From Bombardia bombarda (lineage: Eukaryota > Ascomycota > Sordariomycetes > Sordariales > Lasiosphaeriaceae): DNA of 64,000 nt. The notes under the pieces are model-generated. The model saw only the letters and a program-made list of their open reading frames with translations. It was not told the DNA's origin and did not search any database. Below are positions 35,351-46,196 of this stretch, piece after piece. The position numbers and the translations under genes are program-made. The stretch is taken from assembly GCA_030512295.1 (NCBI GenBank), contig JAULSR010000002.1:9672001-9736000 (forward strand). Direction: 5' to 3'. Position 1 is the first letter of the stretch. Every line of letters begins with the position of its first letter.

Positions 35351-37393
35351 ATGGCAAGCCTCGAAAAAGTCCCACTAGAAATCCTTTTCGAGATTTGCGA
35401 CTACCTCAAGCCTAAAGCGCTAGTCAGACTGGCCCGGACCTCGTCGAAGTACAAGGACATCGCACTCCAGGTGCTATACAAGCTGCCTTCTGCCAAAGCC
35501 CCATGGCTACTGCACTGGGCGGTGGAATGTGGGTTCAAAGAGACGGTGAGGACATTATTGGTGACTACAGGCGCAAATCCGAACTGTCCTATCGCCATCA
35601 AGTCGAATAGGGAATCGATTCTGAAGGAACAAAAGCTGCGCTGGCCAGGTGCAAACTGGAAAGTTAATCTTGCGAACCCAGCCCTGCTGAAGAAGAGTCC
35701 CGCTAAAATTCGCAAAAATTTCTATCGGAGACTTGGAAAATACCTCAACACAGATCAACCATATTCGCTCGAACTCTGGCGTGGAACCACCCGCATCGTC
35801 TACGCAGGCGTTTGGGCACCATACCAACCAGACCCTGACCTCAGCCTTAGGGACTCTCTCAAGCGTTCCAAAGAAGGCGCCAAAAAAGCTGGCAGATATG
35901 TCAGACAAGTTGACAGCCATCTTACCATATTCCCCTTGCACCTTGCTGCAATTTTTGGCCATGTCGACATCGCGCGACTTCTTTTAAAGCACGGCGCTCT
36001 CACTGACGTCCCGATGAGCGCGCTGTATTTTGAAGATATCAGGGAGGACTGCATCTTTGAACCTTTCCCTACCTGGGACACATTTATGTCGCCTCAAAGA
36101 CAGTGGTTTTACACTGCCCAAGACTATCAACCCGAGGTCCTCCTGTATACGCCACTCTATACTGCCATCAACAGGGCGGCGGCTAATCGCGGTTTTGACT
36201 ACATTTCTCGGCTCTCCCCCAGCTACGAGGATATGATTCAGCTGCTCGTCGAACATGGGGCTGGGGATATCAGCATGCATCTGGACTCCCGGCCCGGCCA
36301 ATTCCGCCACACTTTTAGCACCGCGCACGCGTTTGCTGCTTTTCGGATCAATACCTCGCTGCTTCAGCTTGTTGTACGGAAGAAGCCCGAATTCGCTTCC
36401 AGCATCGATCTCAAGGATCAGGACGGCCTCACGCCCTTTTGGTATGCCTGTATTAAGTCCAACATCGAGATGATTAGATACCTCGCTTCACTAGGGGCAG
36501 ACGTCAACTGCGACCTTGACCATGGACAAACCTACACAGGCTCCGGTAACGACATTGGGAAAGGCTACACCCCCTTCTTCCACGCCTGCAGTACCAAACA
36601 CTTCCACGTAGCTGCGTTGCTTGCTGAGCTCGGGGCGGACATCACCCGACCCTGGCTTGAGAAGGAAGGTCAGCCAAGATCAAGAGTGGAGATAGACCAT
36701 GAGGTACCCTACGACCGCGGTTCTCGGTATACCGTCATGTGTCGGCCGCTGGACGTGCTGTGTTTAGGTGCGGAAGAGCCCGCGGATGATCCCCGCCCAC
36801 AACTCATCCAGCAGATGGTCAAGACGGGTCGCGTAGATGTCAACTTAAATCCGGGCTGGAAGGATTACCGAGCTCCGCTTCTCAACGCCGCAGCGTTCCT
36901 TACGGCGCAGCTGGTCGAGGCCCTACTACCGCTGGGTGCGGACCCCAACGTGAGAGACTACAAGGGGAGGACGCCCCTGATCGTAGCATTTCGAAGTCTT
37001 GACGACTCCTGGTCGGGGAACGCATACAGACACAGGCTGCATTTGAGAAGATGGCGCGTGGTAAGCGCCCTTGTGGCCTACGGCGCCGACGTGCGCGCTG
37101 CAGATGAATATGGACAGACACCACTGTGGCTTCTTTGCACACTACCCAGAGTGACGGAGCCAGGTCCGGGGGATGACGAGCACGATACGAAGGAGGCGAT
37201 GAGGTTGGAGAGGCAGCTGGCTGAGATGCTTCTGGATCGAGGGGCAGATCCCAATGCCTGTGCCAAGATCAAGAACCGCGATAAAACTACGACGACCCCG
37301 CTGGAACTTGCGCGCCGTGGCCATAATCAGGAGCTTATTGGTGTGCTCGAGACGGCTGTGGAGAAGACGATGTCGATTGACAACCAAGGGTAG
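35351..37393 (+). CDS. F-box and ankyrin-repeat protein
   Basis: One uninterrupted exon of 680 residues from an ATG. Residues 1-45 (KVPLEILFEICDYLKPKALV ...) fit an F-box, followed by divergent ankyrin repeats. Examples are LHLAAIFGHVDIARLLLKHG (about 196), GLTPFWYACIKSNIEMIRYL (about 357), GYTPFFHACSTKHFHVAALL (about 404), and a C-terminal set around GADPNVRDYKGRTPLIVAF and GADVRAADEYGQTPLWLL. By analogy such proteins recruit substrates to an SCF ubiquitin ligase through the ankyrin part. The substrate is unknown and the F-box is weak, so SCF membership is inferred. It is paralogous to the gene at 39296, and its last 150 residues resemble the fragment directly downstream. Confidence 0.85.
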   Translation: MASLEKVPLEILFEICDYLKPKALVRLARTSSKYKDIALQVLYKLPSAKAPWLLHWAVECGFKETVRTLLVTTGANPNCPIAIKSNRESILKEQKLRWPGANWKVNLANPALLKKSPAKIRKNFYRRLGKYLNTDQPYSLELWRGTTRIVYAGVWAPYQPDPDLSLRDSLKRSKEGAKKAGRYVRQVDSHLTIFPLHLAAIFGHVDIARLLLKHGALTDVPMSALYFEDIREDCIFEPFPTWDTFMSPQRQWFYTAQDYQPEVLLYTPLYTAINRAAANRGFDYISRLSPSYEDMIQLLVEHGAGDISMHLDSRPGQFRHTFSTAHAFAAFRINTSLLQLVVRKKPEFASSIDLKDQDGLTPFWYACIKSNIEMIRYLASLGADVNCDLDHGQTYTGSGNDIGKGYTPFFHACSTKHFHVAALLAELGADITRPWLEKEGQPRSRVEIDHEVPYDRGSRYTVMCRPLDVLCLGAEEPADDPRPQLIQQMVKTGRVDVNLNPGWKDYRAPLLNAAAFLTAQLVEALLPLGADPNVRDYKGRTPLIVAFRSLDDSWSGNAYRHRLHLRRWRVVSALVAYGADVRAADEYGQTPLWLLCTLPRVTEPGPGDDEHDTKEAMRLERQLAEMLLDRGADPNACAKIKNRDKTTTTPLELARRGHNQELIGVLETAVEKTMSIDNQG

Positions 37394-37521
37394 ACCCTGG
37401 CGAGTGTGATGTTTCAGTGTGTTTTTGTAGCCTGGGTTCTTTCCCATAGTTACTGGTTTATCAAATGAAGTTACGTTTTGCACTGTCTCGTACTCACAGT
37501 TGACATGCACATGTACCCAGA

Positions 37522-38076
37522 GTGCGGGCATTGTTTTGGTTTTGTTTGTCTGTTTGTCAGAGGAGAGCCTATCGACCCATGGGTGGGTGTCTCGTGCCCG
37601 AACTTGGGACGGGTGGGCGGGCTATTCCGATGCCTCTGATTTTCGATCAAGATATTTGGTATGCTAATGGTGATGAATGGCCTTGGGGCAACCCTGCGAC
37701 AGTCATAGACCATTGTGAGAGGGTATGGAGTTCGGCCCAGTGTCTCCTAGGTCACGGGGCCGATGCCAGCTTGGTGAATAAGAAAGGAGAAACAGCGCTG
37801 TGGATTCTCTTTTATTTCTGCTTGTACCGATCGCAAGATTATCCGGCGGCCCATAAGACTCAGGAAAATTTGGCCAAGCTGCTGCTGGACCATGGAGCAG
37901 ACCCCAATGTTAAACCTGCTACAAGTTCAGGCCGGGGCGCGGAAAAGAAGACACCGCTGATGATGGCACGAGAGAAGAAACGGGAAGAACTCTGCAAGCT
38001 CTTGTTAGACGCTGGAGCAGTAGACGATCGCGTGATGGAGGAACCAATCAAGCACGTCGAAGAAGAACAGAATTGA
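37522..38076 (+). pseudogene. Ankyrin-repeat fragment, partial duplicate of the upstream gene's 3' end
   Basis: An open frame without an F-box; the first ATG is at 37579. It contains two ankyrin-like units, AQCLLGHGADASLVNKKGET and LAKLLLDHGADPN, then KTPLMMAREKKREELCKLLL. These line up in order with the C-terminal region of the gene ending at 37393 (VSALVAYGADVRAADEYGQT, LAEMLLDRGADPN, TTPLELARRGHNQELIGVL). It therefore looks like a 3' partial duplicate. Directly before it is a perfect-looking splice acceptor, TTTGTTTGTCTGTTTGTCAG (37541-37560), with the frame open from 37561, so an alternative last exon for the upstream gene cannot be excluded. Confidence 0.55.
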
Positions 38077-39295
38077 GTGGGGCGGGACACAAAAGAAGAA
38101 TGAGGAAATGAGGCCAGCGGAAGGAACAAATGATATGGCACGGATAGATGGACAATGAAAAACATGTAGTGAAAATCACGTTTGCTTTTTTTTTTTGGAG
38201 AGAAACAGAATGGACGAGTAAACAATGCGGGGGGCTGCCAAGCTGAAACGAAATCCCAGACCTTGGATTTTCTACCAATGTATGTAGGCAGGGTAGTATT
38301 TCCCCAATATCTGGGGGCCTCATGACGCGGTAGATTTTGGCAATACCAGGATTCTTATGGAGAAAACCAGCTAGCCAATGCAGGTCCCGTCCCGTCTTGG
38401 CTCCCCAGCTCCCCCCAGGCCACTCAGGTCCTGTTTCGTAGGTAGTGATGTAATACCTAACCCGGGCCCAATAGAATAAATGTCCGAGCTCGGAGGCGGG
38501 AAACACAAAGTTTGTAGCACACGAGGATAATCGCCATTCGCAGAAGTTAAGAATACTTGGGTACTTACAGATTCGTGCTTCGATCCTCTCCGATCCAAGC
38601 CCGGTCTATTAACCACACCCCCTGTCACCGCTTCTGCAGTGGCAGAGATGCAGCAAAACCCGACCGCCAGTTTTGCCCCGTCTGGTGATTGAACCGAAAC
38701 CAGCCACGAGGTCTCATGCTAGCGCGGAGCGGGGCCTAGAGCTGCATGCATTATTGCACGAGACTGGGACTTGCAGCGATGTGACTGGCTGTCCGAGTCA
38801 GGAGCCAGACATGAAGTCGTGAATGGTTCTAGGAATACTAAACTATCAATCGCCAACAACGCCTTACAGGGTACGTACCGGATAGGGATGGATATTTCGA
38901 CGCACATTTGATGGTTGCCCGCCCTAGCCCTAATATGTGTACTGATACGATTGATGGCACTGGGATCGATGCAATGCTGGGATCGATGCAATGCTGGGAT
39001 CGATGCAATGCTGGGATCGATGCAATGCTGGGATCAAGGATGTGTTTCTCGTTTGCTAGAAATGTATTGGCTCCCATCGTCGTCATCCCGCGCTGTCTCA
39101 GACATTTCAAGCCCATCCAGAGTCCAGGCTGTGCCAGCGTCGTGACCGCCTTTTTAACAACAAATCGAATTCTCCCATCGCTCACACCCACAACGTACCC
39201 ACATATTCATTTCAATTCAGAACGTTACCACCACCCTGCCCAGACAATTTTATCTACGCATCGCACTGTCAACATTAGCAACACCCACAACCACC
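38077..39295. other. Intergenic between ankyrin genes
   Basis: No coding sequence recognised. Holds a 17-bp tandem array (38961-39035) and the promoter of the next F-box/ankyrin gene. Confidence 0.5.
38961..39035. repeat. 17-bp tandem repeat, four perfect copies plus a partial
   Basis: The unit TGGGATCGATGCAATGC occurs at 38961, 38978, 38995 and 39012 without a mismatch; a partial TGGGATC follows. The unit contains the palindrome ATCGAT. It lies 261-335 bp upstream of the F-box/ankyrin start codon at 39296. Confidence 0.95.
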
Positions 39296-41071
39296 ATGTC
39301 CACCAAGAAGAAAACCACCCTAACCTCACTCCCGAACGAGCTCCTGCACAAAGTGGCCCTGTCCCTATGCTCCTCTTCCTGCACCACCACCGCGCTCTCG
39401 TCCCTCGCCGCTCTCTCCCTGACCTCGCGGCGTCTCTTCGCCATAGCAAACTACATCCTTTACGAACGCGCCGCCATCCGCCACCCCTACCTGCTCGCCT
39501 GGGCCGCCGAGACCAACCGCGTCGGCACCCTGCGTCGCCTCCTCGCTGCCGGCGTAGACCCAGACACGGCGCATCGCCTCCCCTTTCGTCGACAGCGAGC
39601 TTCGTCTTCCCCATCCTCATCATGGACGGTGGAGCCATGGAAAGCCCGCCGAGACATGGACCCTTGCGCCATCTTCAACGAACACTACCGCGTTCAGGAC
39701 GGGAGCGGCGACATGTTCGGCCCCTCGGGCGTCGATAGTGACGAGGACAAGGTAGATGGCGGCATGTGGGCTTTCTGCCGGGGCGAGGTGCAGAAGGGTT
39801 GGAGCAGGATGCTCAACTTTGCCATCTGCAAATCCGAATCAGACAGTAAGGGGTACGGGGGCGATGGGTACAGCAGCAGTTTGGACAGGGTCTATATCGG
39901 GCTTCCCTTGCACCTGGCCGTGGCGAATGGGCACATGGGCGCGGTTGAGGCGCTGCTTGCCGCGGGGGCGGATATCAACGCGACAAGCCGCGCGTTTTGC
40001 AAGTGCAAGTGGGCTGAGATAGGAGCGCTGAAGCTTGCGCCGGATGGCTATGATTACGAGACGACTCTCGATGAGGGGAATGCTACGGACCTGGAGGGGC
40101 AGTGGACTGTGTTGCATACGGCTCTGTGCACGGAGCGCGATGATGCGGCAAGGTTACTGATGGAAAAGGGGAGGGGACGGCCCAAGATGCAAGGGATGCT
40201 GCTGGAGGACCAGATGGGGTATACGGATGTGCTGCACCACGCGGTGGCGTTGGGGAGGTGGGCGGTTGTGGAGGAAATTCTCCAGCTGGCCGAGAAGGCG
40301 GATGGCAGGAGAGAGGACTTGGTGAATGCGGTGGATTATCTGGGTCTGACGCCGTTTTGGATGGCGTGCAACAACGAGGACTTGGACGGCATGATGCTGC
40401 TGGCCAGGATGGGCGCCAATGTCAACGCAGATCTGGGCAAGGGATTCACGCCCTTGTTTCATGCCTGTCTGATTAGGAGATTCGACCTGGCCATCGAGTT
40501 AGTTCGGCTCGGGGCCGATGTCAACACGATATTTGCCGATTGCGACAACGAGCTGATGGAGATTACACTGGAGATGAACGTGACGATATATGGAGATTTA
40601 GGCAACGGTCGGGTTGTGGTCGAGGACTGTCGGCCACTCGATCTGTGCGTCTCCTTCGCAGGAGATAACAGGAGTGGGCATGACTTGAGCAGAGCCACCA
40701 GCAACCATCTGTCGGACGACGAACGCCGCACATACCAGATGCTGCTCTTGCGAACTCTCCTGGACGCGGGTGCCAAGCTGATGTACACGCCTGATGACGA
40801 GTATTCAAGAGAGGAAGGTTATGTGTATGATGCAGTGGTGCAAGCAGCTTTCGAGCACCGCGTAGACATATTGGCTGAGATGATTGGGCATTCAGCCTTT
40901 GTTGACTACTTTGAGAAGCAGGGATGTCAGGGTATTCTGGAAGCTAGCCAAGATGCCCCATGCTCGGAGCACGAGGCAAAGGGCAATGAACAGGCCATGA
41001 TGAGGGAGGATGAGCGTCTGAGACAGGTTGAGGACTGTCTGAGGGAGCATGGATTTCTGGAAAGCGTTTAG
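39296..41071 (+). CDS. F-box and ankyrin-repeat protein (second copy)
   Basis: Single exon, 591 residues, with ATG in good context (CCACCATGTC). The F-box-like segment is TSLPNELLHKVALSL at about residues 9-55, after a Lys-rich start. Ankyrin units follow: GLPLHLAVANGHMGAVEALL (about 200), WTVLHTALCTERDDAARLL (about 268), DVLHHAVALGRWAVVEEIL (about 309), GLTPFWMACNNEDLDGMMLL (about 350), GFTPLFHACLIRRFDLAIEL (about 383). The paired motifs GLTPFW.AC and G.TP.FHAC are shared with the gene at 35351, so the two are paralogues in the same orientation. Probable role: substrate adaptor of an SCF ubiquitin ligase, inferred from architecture only. Confidence 0.85.
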   Translation: MSTKKKTTLTSLPNELLHKVALSLCSSSCTTTALSSLAALSLTSRRLFAIANYILYERAAIRHPYLLAWAAETNRVGTLRRLLAAGVDPDTAHRLPFRRQRASSSPSSSWTVEPWKARRDMDPCAIFNEHYRVQDGSGDMFGPSGVDSDEDKVDGGMWAFCRGEVQKGWSRMLNFAICKSESDSKGYGGDGYSSSLDRVYIGLPLHLAVANGHMGAVEALLAAGADINATSRAFCKCKWAEIGALKLAPDGYDYETTLDEGNATDLEGQWTVLHTALCTERDDAARLLMEKGRGRPKMQGMLLEDQMGYTDVLHHAVALGRWAVVEEILQLAEKADGRREDLVNAVDYLGLTPFWMACNNEDLDGMMLLARMGANVNADLGKGFTPLFHACLIRRFDLAIELVRLGADVNTIFADCDNELMEITLEMNVTIYGDLGNGRVVVEDCRPLDLCVSFAGDNRSGHDLSRATSNHLSDDERRTYQMLLLRTLLDAGAKLMYTPDDEYSREEGYVYDAVVQAAFEHRVDILAEMIGHSAFVDYFEKQGCQGILEASQDAPCSEHEAKGNEQAMMREDERLRQVEDCLREHGFLESV

Positions 41072-41874
41072 AACTGGTGATGGGCGTGTAGAAACCCCTT
41101 TCCGTCCATCGCCCCCGAGCTTGAAGCTACGGTACACCTTTCTGCCCCGCCATCTGCTTAGAAATGCGATATGGGTCAAAATAGGTGACACGATGACATC
41201 GTCCGAGTTAGGCAATAAACCAAGCTGATCTTTCCTTTTACCACCAACAGACACGATTCAGATGGTGGCTGCACCAAGGAAAAAGCTTGACCGCAGGTCC
41301 CTTCCACCCGGCACCTTCAGCCGTAATGTCGATAAATGCTTGCTTTTGGCCACGAAACAAAGATGAAAATCCGCACTGTTACCGCGGCTTCCTGACAGTA
41401 CATGTGCAGCTTTGAGTTATGAAGATTGCACATGCGCATATACGGATCGGCGCGCAGCCGGTGCATGTTACTAAGGTACTGTATATTACCCATCCCGACG
41501 TTCCGATCGAACAGGTAAGGTAGGGCTAAATCCCGTCCCCTGACCGTGCTCGGCCATCCATTCACGTCACCGGACCGAGCTGCAGTATCCCCCGGACAGG
41601 TGCAACCAATGGTGCTGGAATTAAAAGTTGTATTATCTCCGGATGGGTGTCAAAAGCGGGCAACGACGGCCTTCCAGTTTTGGGTTCGCGTGCTTGCGTG
41701 CTTGCCGTCTTAGCCATACGAAAACTTATCTCGCGCCGCGGTCAAGGCACGGCAATTGCGGTGGGGAATAAGTTAAAACGAAACAGAGCCCAGTTCGCTT
41801 GGCGGCCTTTTGCTTGGCTCCTTAACTGCAACTTCTCTACACTAGCGCCGCTCAAAACATTCAGTATCCGCGCC
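41072..41874. other. Intergenic: promoter of the MFS gene
   Basis: No separate gene. The MFS reading frame stays open upstream to 41647 but has no ATG there, so this is treated as leader. Confidence 0.5.
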
Positions 41875-43933
41875 ATGGATGAAAAGGACCACCATCATGG
41901 CCTGTCCTCGACGAATACTAATGATACAACGGATAGGCCAGTCGAGGGGGGGGATGAGAGCGCGCGCTCCATGACAAGTTCACCAAACGAATTTGAGAGC
42001 GAAAAGACGGCACGACATGACCACCATAGTAATAGTGATGGCCTCAAAGTCGAATCCGAAACTGGCCAAAGCGAGACCGACATCGACATTGAGCGCTGCG
42101 AAATCAAACCACCGCCTCCAACCCACGACCGAAATCACGACAATGCAGAGGTGAGCGACCAACCACGTTCCACATCAGACACCAACTTTTTGATTAACTT
42201 GAAGTACACGTACACCCAGCAGACCCACGATCCCGACCACATAGCCCCCCTGAACCGGGCCTCAACCCACAATAGCACCAAAAGCAAAGCGTCGCGCATC
42301 CTCTCCGTCATCAGTCGCAAAAAGACGCGGGAACGCATCGCCTTTGCGCCCATCCCGACGTCTGACCTCGATGAAGGTATCGTGGGCTGGGAGAGCCAGG
42401 ACGACCCTGAGATGCCCCTTAACTTTACGCAGCGAAAGAAATGGATTGTTGTCGGCCTGGTGTCGGCCATTGCTGTCATCTCACCGCTTGCTTCCACCAT
42501 TCTCGCCCCTGGAATTGGCTCACTCAACGAGGAGTTTCACAACGAGAATTCCATTCTGGGCACTATGACGGTCAGCATCTATCTTTTGGGGTACACCATC
42601 GGGCCGCTGTTTCTTGCGCCCCTGAGCGAGATTTACGGCCGCAAGTGGGTGTTGAGCATTTCCAACTTTTTCTTTTGCATTTGGCATATTGGGTGTGCCA
42701 TGGCTCCCAACATTTCTGCCCTGATTGTGTTTCGCTTCTTGACGGGGCTGGGCGCCGTGGGCTGCGTGGTGAGTACCAGTTCTACGCGACATCGACAGAC
42801 AGTCGTAAGGCAGCAACAACTGCTAACCTGCAGTCCAGTCCCTCGCGCCAGGCATCATTGCAGACGTCTTTCGCGTCGACGAGCGCGGCTTTGCCTTGGG
42901 CATGTATACCCTCGGCCCCTTAGTCGGTGCGTGAACATCCTTGCCCAGGCCCCCCCCTTCATCCACATCATTACTGAGTCTTTCTCTAGGCCCCACCGCC
43001 GGCCCCCTCATCGGCGGCTGGCTCGCCCAAACCATCGGCTGGCGCTGGGACTTTTGGATCGTCTTCATCGTCGCCGTCCTCATCAGCCTCATGATTGTCG
43101 TCTTTTCGCGCGAGACCAACGCCGCCATCCTCATGGACCGCAAAGTGGCTCGCTTACGCAAGGAGCTCAACCGGCCCGACCTGCGCAGCTGCTACCGCGA
43201 CTACCACCCCGTTTCCCATCCCGGCGAGATCCCAACACCCGTGCTGACCCCCCGACGCATCCTCCTCAACGGCCTCATCCGCCCCACCAAGCTCCTTTTC
43301 CTCTCCCCCTTGTTGTTCTTTCTTGCCCTCTATGTGGCTTTTATTTACGGCGCCCTCTTCTTACTCTTCACCACGATTCCCACCACCTTCGAAACCACCT
43401 ACAACTTCACCGTCGGCCTGACCGGACTGGTCTATCTCTCGCTGGGAATTGGCTTCCTGTCAGGCTGGGTAGTCGTCACTCTGTCCTCGGACAAGATCGT
43501 CATCCGCCTGACCAAGGCCAACGACGGGGTATTCGAGCCCGAGATGCGCATGCCCATGTGCATCTACTTCGCCATCCTCCTGCCCTCCACCTTCTTCTGG
43601 TACGGCTGGTCAGCATACTACAAGACGCACTGGATCGTGCCCATCCTAGGGCTGTTTCCCTTCGCGACGGGGCTGATTGGTGTCTACCTGCCCATCATCG
43701 CGTACGTGGTCGACTCGTACAGCAAATATGCGGCCAGTGCCGTGGCGGGCACCACCGTGTTTCGGAGTCTGGTGGGCATGCTGTTGCCGCTCGCGGGGCC
43801 GGCCATGTACAGCAAGCTGGGCCTGGGCTGGGGGAACTCGTTGCTGGGCTTCATCTGTATCGCCATGATACCGGTGCCCGTCTTCATTCATCGGTTCGGG
43901 AAGAGGTTGAGAAAGAGGGGGGTGCAGCTGTGA
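41875..43933 (+). CDS. MFS transporter, DHA1 drug/multidrug exporter type
   Basis: Exons 41875-42768, 42839-42926 and 42990-43933 give 641 residues. Introns of 70 and 63 nt have donors GTGAGT and GTGCGT and acceptors CCAG and CTAG. The first ~185 residues are hydrophilic (Ser/Asp/His-rich), as in fungal DHA1 transporters, ending in the EMPLNFTQRKKW lead-in to helix 1. Motif A between helices 2 and 3 is PLSEIYGRKW. The region APGIIADVF ... LGPLVGPTAGPLIGGWL is the helix 4/5 signature of 12-helix drug/H+ antiporters. A cytosolic loop of about 60 residues separates the two six-helix halves. Likely plasma-membrane efflux of a small molecule; substrate unknown. It lies 9 kb from the type III PKS, with the ankyrin genes between. 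Confidence 0.9.
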
Positions 43934-44460
43934 TGTTACAGTTTTGAGACGAATACCATAGACAGAAACAGGTGTCGACCGTTGCATAAAACGGGTTACT
44001 TAGCACTATAGGTTTTTTGATGACATTTTTGGTCACATATGAAGTTAATAACTAGCGTTAATGCAGAATCACGGTACGCAGTCACTACTATTCGAACCCG
44101 AACTTGGACCGAGGGACCCAAGGTATGATGGAAGCGGTTCACATCAGGACTCCCCTCGGAGCCTCGGAGCCTCGCTTCGCTCCCGTTAACTTTCTGCACT
44201 TTGGTCTCTGACAAAGCACACGTCCAATAGAATATGCAGTCAGATCTGTCGCATATCCAAGACACGAATGGATTGGCGCGACCTATTCAAAAGCAATGTC
44301 ACCTTGAACCCAGGCTGTGCAGCGTGGCTTGGCTCGATCACGCGGCCGTAACAGTGCCGCCATATATTCATTTTCTCCCTGTTTCATTCTCCAGGCTGTC
44401 CATCTTCATTCCTGCTCATCAACATATCGATCCTTGGCGTTCGATCCTTGGCATGCGGTG
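43934..44460. other. Intergenic between MFS and rhodopsin-like genes
   Basis: Promoter and UTR sequence; nothing else recognised. Confidence 0.5.
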
Positions 44461-45919
44461 ATGGCTCCATCGTCAGTCGGGTCATCTACCATCATCGCGG
44501 GCTGGGTCTTAACAGCAATCACACTTTTGTGCGTGTCTGCTCACCTGTTTACTCGGCTGTCACGATCCATAAAGAGCAGCATCGATGACTACCTGCTCTA
44601 CATCTCTTTTATCCTGTCCCTAGCACTAATGGCATTCACAACCTACTCCGTTGCTATTCAAGGACAAGGCCGACATCTGGCCGACGAATCGCGCTCTCAG
44701 ATTGAGGGCGCTGCAGAGGTGAGATGCCGTTCTATCCATGATCTGACCATAGAATCCGTCATTAATGTCACCCTGCGCAGTCATTACTCGTCAACGAAAT
44801 CCTCTGGTCGCTCGTCAACACCTTCATGCGTCTCGCTGCCATTTCCTTTCTTAGCCGAATCTTTGCGGGAGGCATAACCCGTTCATGGCCCTGGCTTGTC
44901 TGGTTGCTGTCGTGCACGTCCGTAGCCTACGGAATAACCGTGATCGTGGTAGCTTTGGCAATTTGTCGTCCCATACGCGCCAGCTGGGATGCTACTGTTG
45001 CGGGCGGACAGTGCGGCAACGAAGTCATGGCATACCTCATCCTTGAGGTAGTAGCTTTGGTCATTGACTTTGTTATTATTGTCGCTCCACTCGGAACACT
45101 CAATAGACTAAAACTCCCGGTGCGCAAAAGGCTGGCGCTGCTGGGACTATTTTCATTTGGAAGTTTGTAAGTGCGCCACCCGATACTCTAGCTGGGCTGA
45201 CCCCTTATATCCCCTTATATCGTACTATCGTATACCTTACTTACATATCGACCAGGGTCTTCATCATCACGGGTCTCCGTCTCGCCGCCCTAAATAGAGT
45301 AAACACTCTCGACTTCACCTACGATAGAGGATACATAGGACTCCTGTCCATCTTAGGTCCATTGGTTGGCATCATCTGCTGCTGTGTAACTGCCGATGGT
45401 GCCTATCTATGGCGACAAATGGAACAGTGGGCAGCAAGCAAGAAGCCAAATAATGGGCCCTCGTTCATATTCCGTCAATATGCGAGCCTGGCCACGCGGC
45501 TCTCGAGATCCCTGGGGCGTCGGGTGGGGACGCCGGTTGATGTGGAATCCTGCGCCGTGCCAGACAGCCACGCCGCAACCGTGCGGCTCCATGTCAAGCA
45601 TGACTCGCTTGCAAACGATATCAGTATCGTTTCTATTGCTGGACCGTACAGTTTAGACCCCACGCCATCAATATCTCACCTGTCGTCCTCATCGTTATCG
45701 TCGCGGATGGAGGTATCTACTGCTATTGATACCGACAGATTTGTTCCATCCCATATAGAACCGCAACCAGAGGAACTACCTCAGCCTCTGAAGATCGAAC
45801 GAGATGTGAAAAATATAGACACATCAGCGACAGCGGTAGCCGGCGACGGCGGTGATGCCACAAGTATTCGGTCATGTCCGGCGATCATGGTCCGCCACTA
45901 TAACTCTGATGTATCATGA
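44461..45919 (+). CDS. Fungal rhodopsin-like (SAT4/Pth11-type) seven-helix membrane protein
   Basis: Exons 44461-44718, 44781-45166 and 45256-45919 give 435 residues; introns are 62 and 89 nt with donors GTGAGA and GTAAGT. Seven hydrophobic helices are visible, e.g. GWVLTAITLLCVSAHLF, DDYLLYISFILSLALMAF, LVNEILWSLVNTFMRLAAIS, WLVWLLSCTSVAYGITVIVV, LILEVVALVIDFVIIVAPL, LGLFSFGSLVFIITGLRLAA and IGLLSILGPLVGIICCCV. The DDYLL after helix 1, the CRP.R.SWD loop before helix 5 and the GLRL in helix 6 are hallmarks of the fungal rhodopsin-domain integral membrane family. The roughly 140-residue cytoplasmic tail is Ser-rich. Some family members act as surface receptors; function here is unknown. Confidence 0.85.
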
Positions 45920-46196
45920 CTTACGAATAATTAGGAGGATAACTTACGGAGATGTAAGTAAGGTTGCGTATATACGTATTTGAGCTCATAGTACATTAAT
46001 ATGGCGTTCTGATAACAATATATTTGTCCTCCTCGTCCATCCCCCCTTCTAAAACACTGCCCGTAAGGCTCGCGCCCGTCATCTTCCCTACGGATATCGT
46101 CTCCCTAGTTCATATCCAACGACAATATACAACGACTATCCAACGTCTAGATGTAACAAGTTATACATACATTCATTCGAAATCATTCCTCACCCC

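Noticed and set aside
38670..38745. tRNA-like segment (GATTGAACC on plus, GGTTCAATC on minus)
   Set aside because: A B-box-like match only; the T-stem does not pair and no acceptor or anticodon stem forms.
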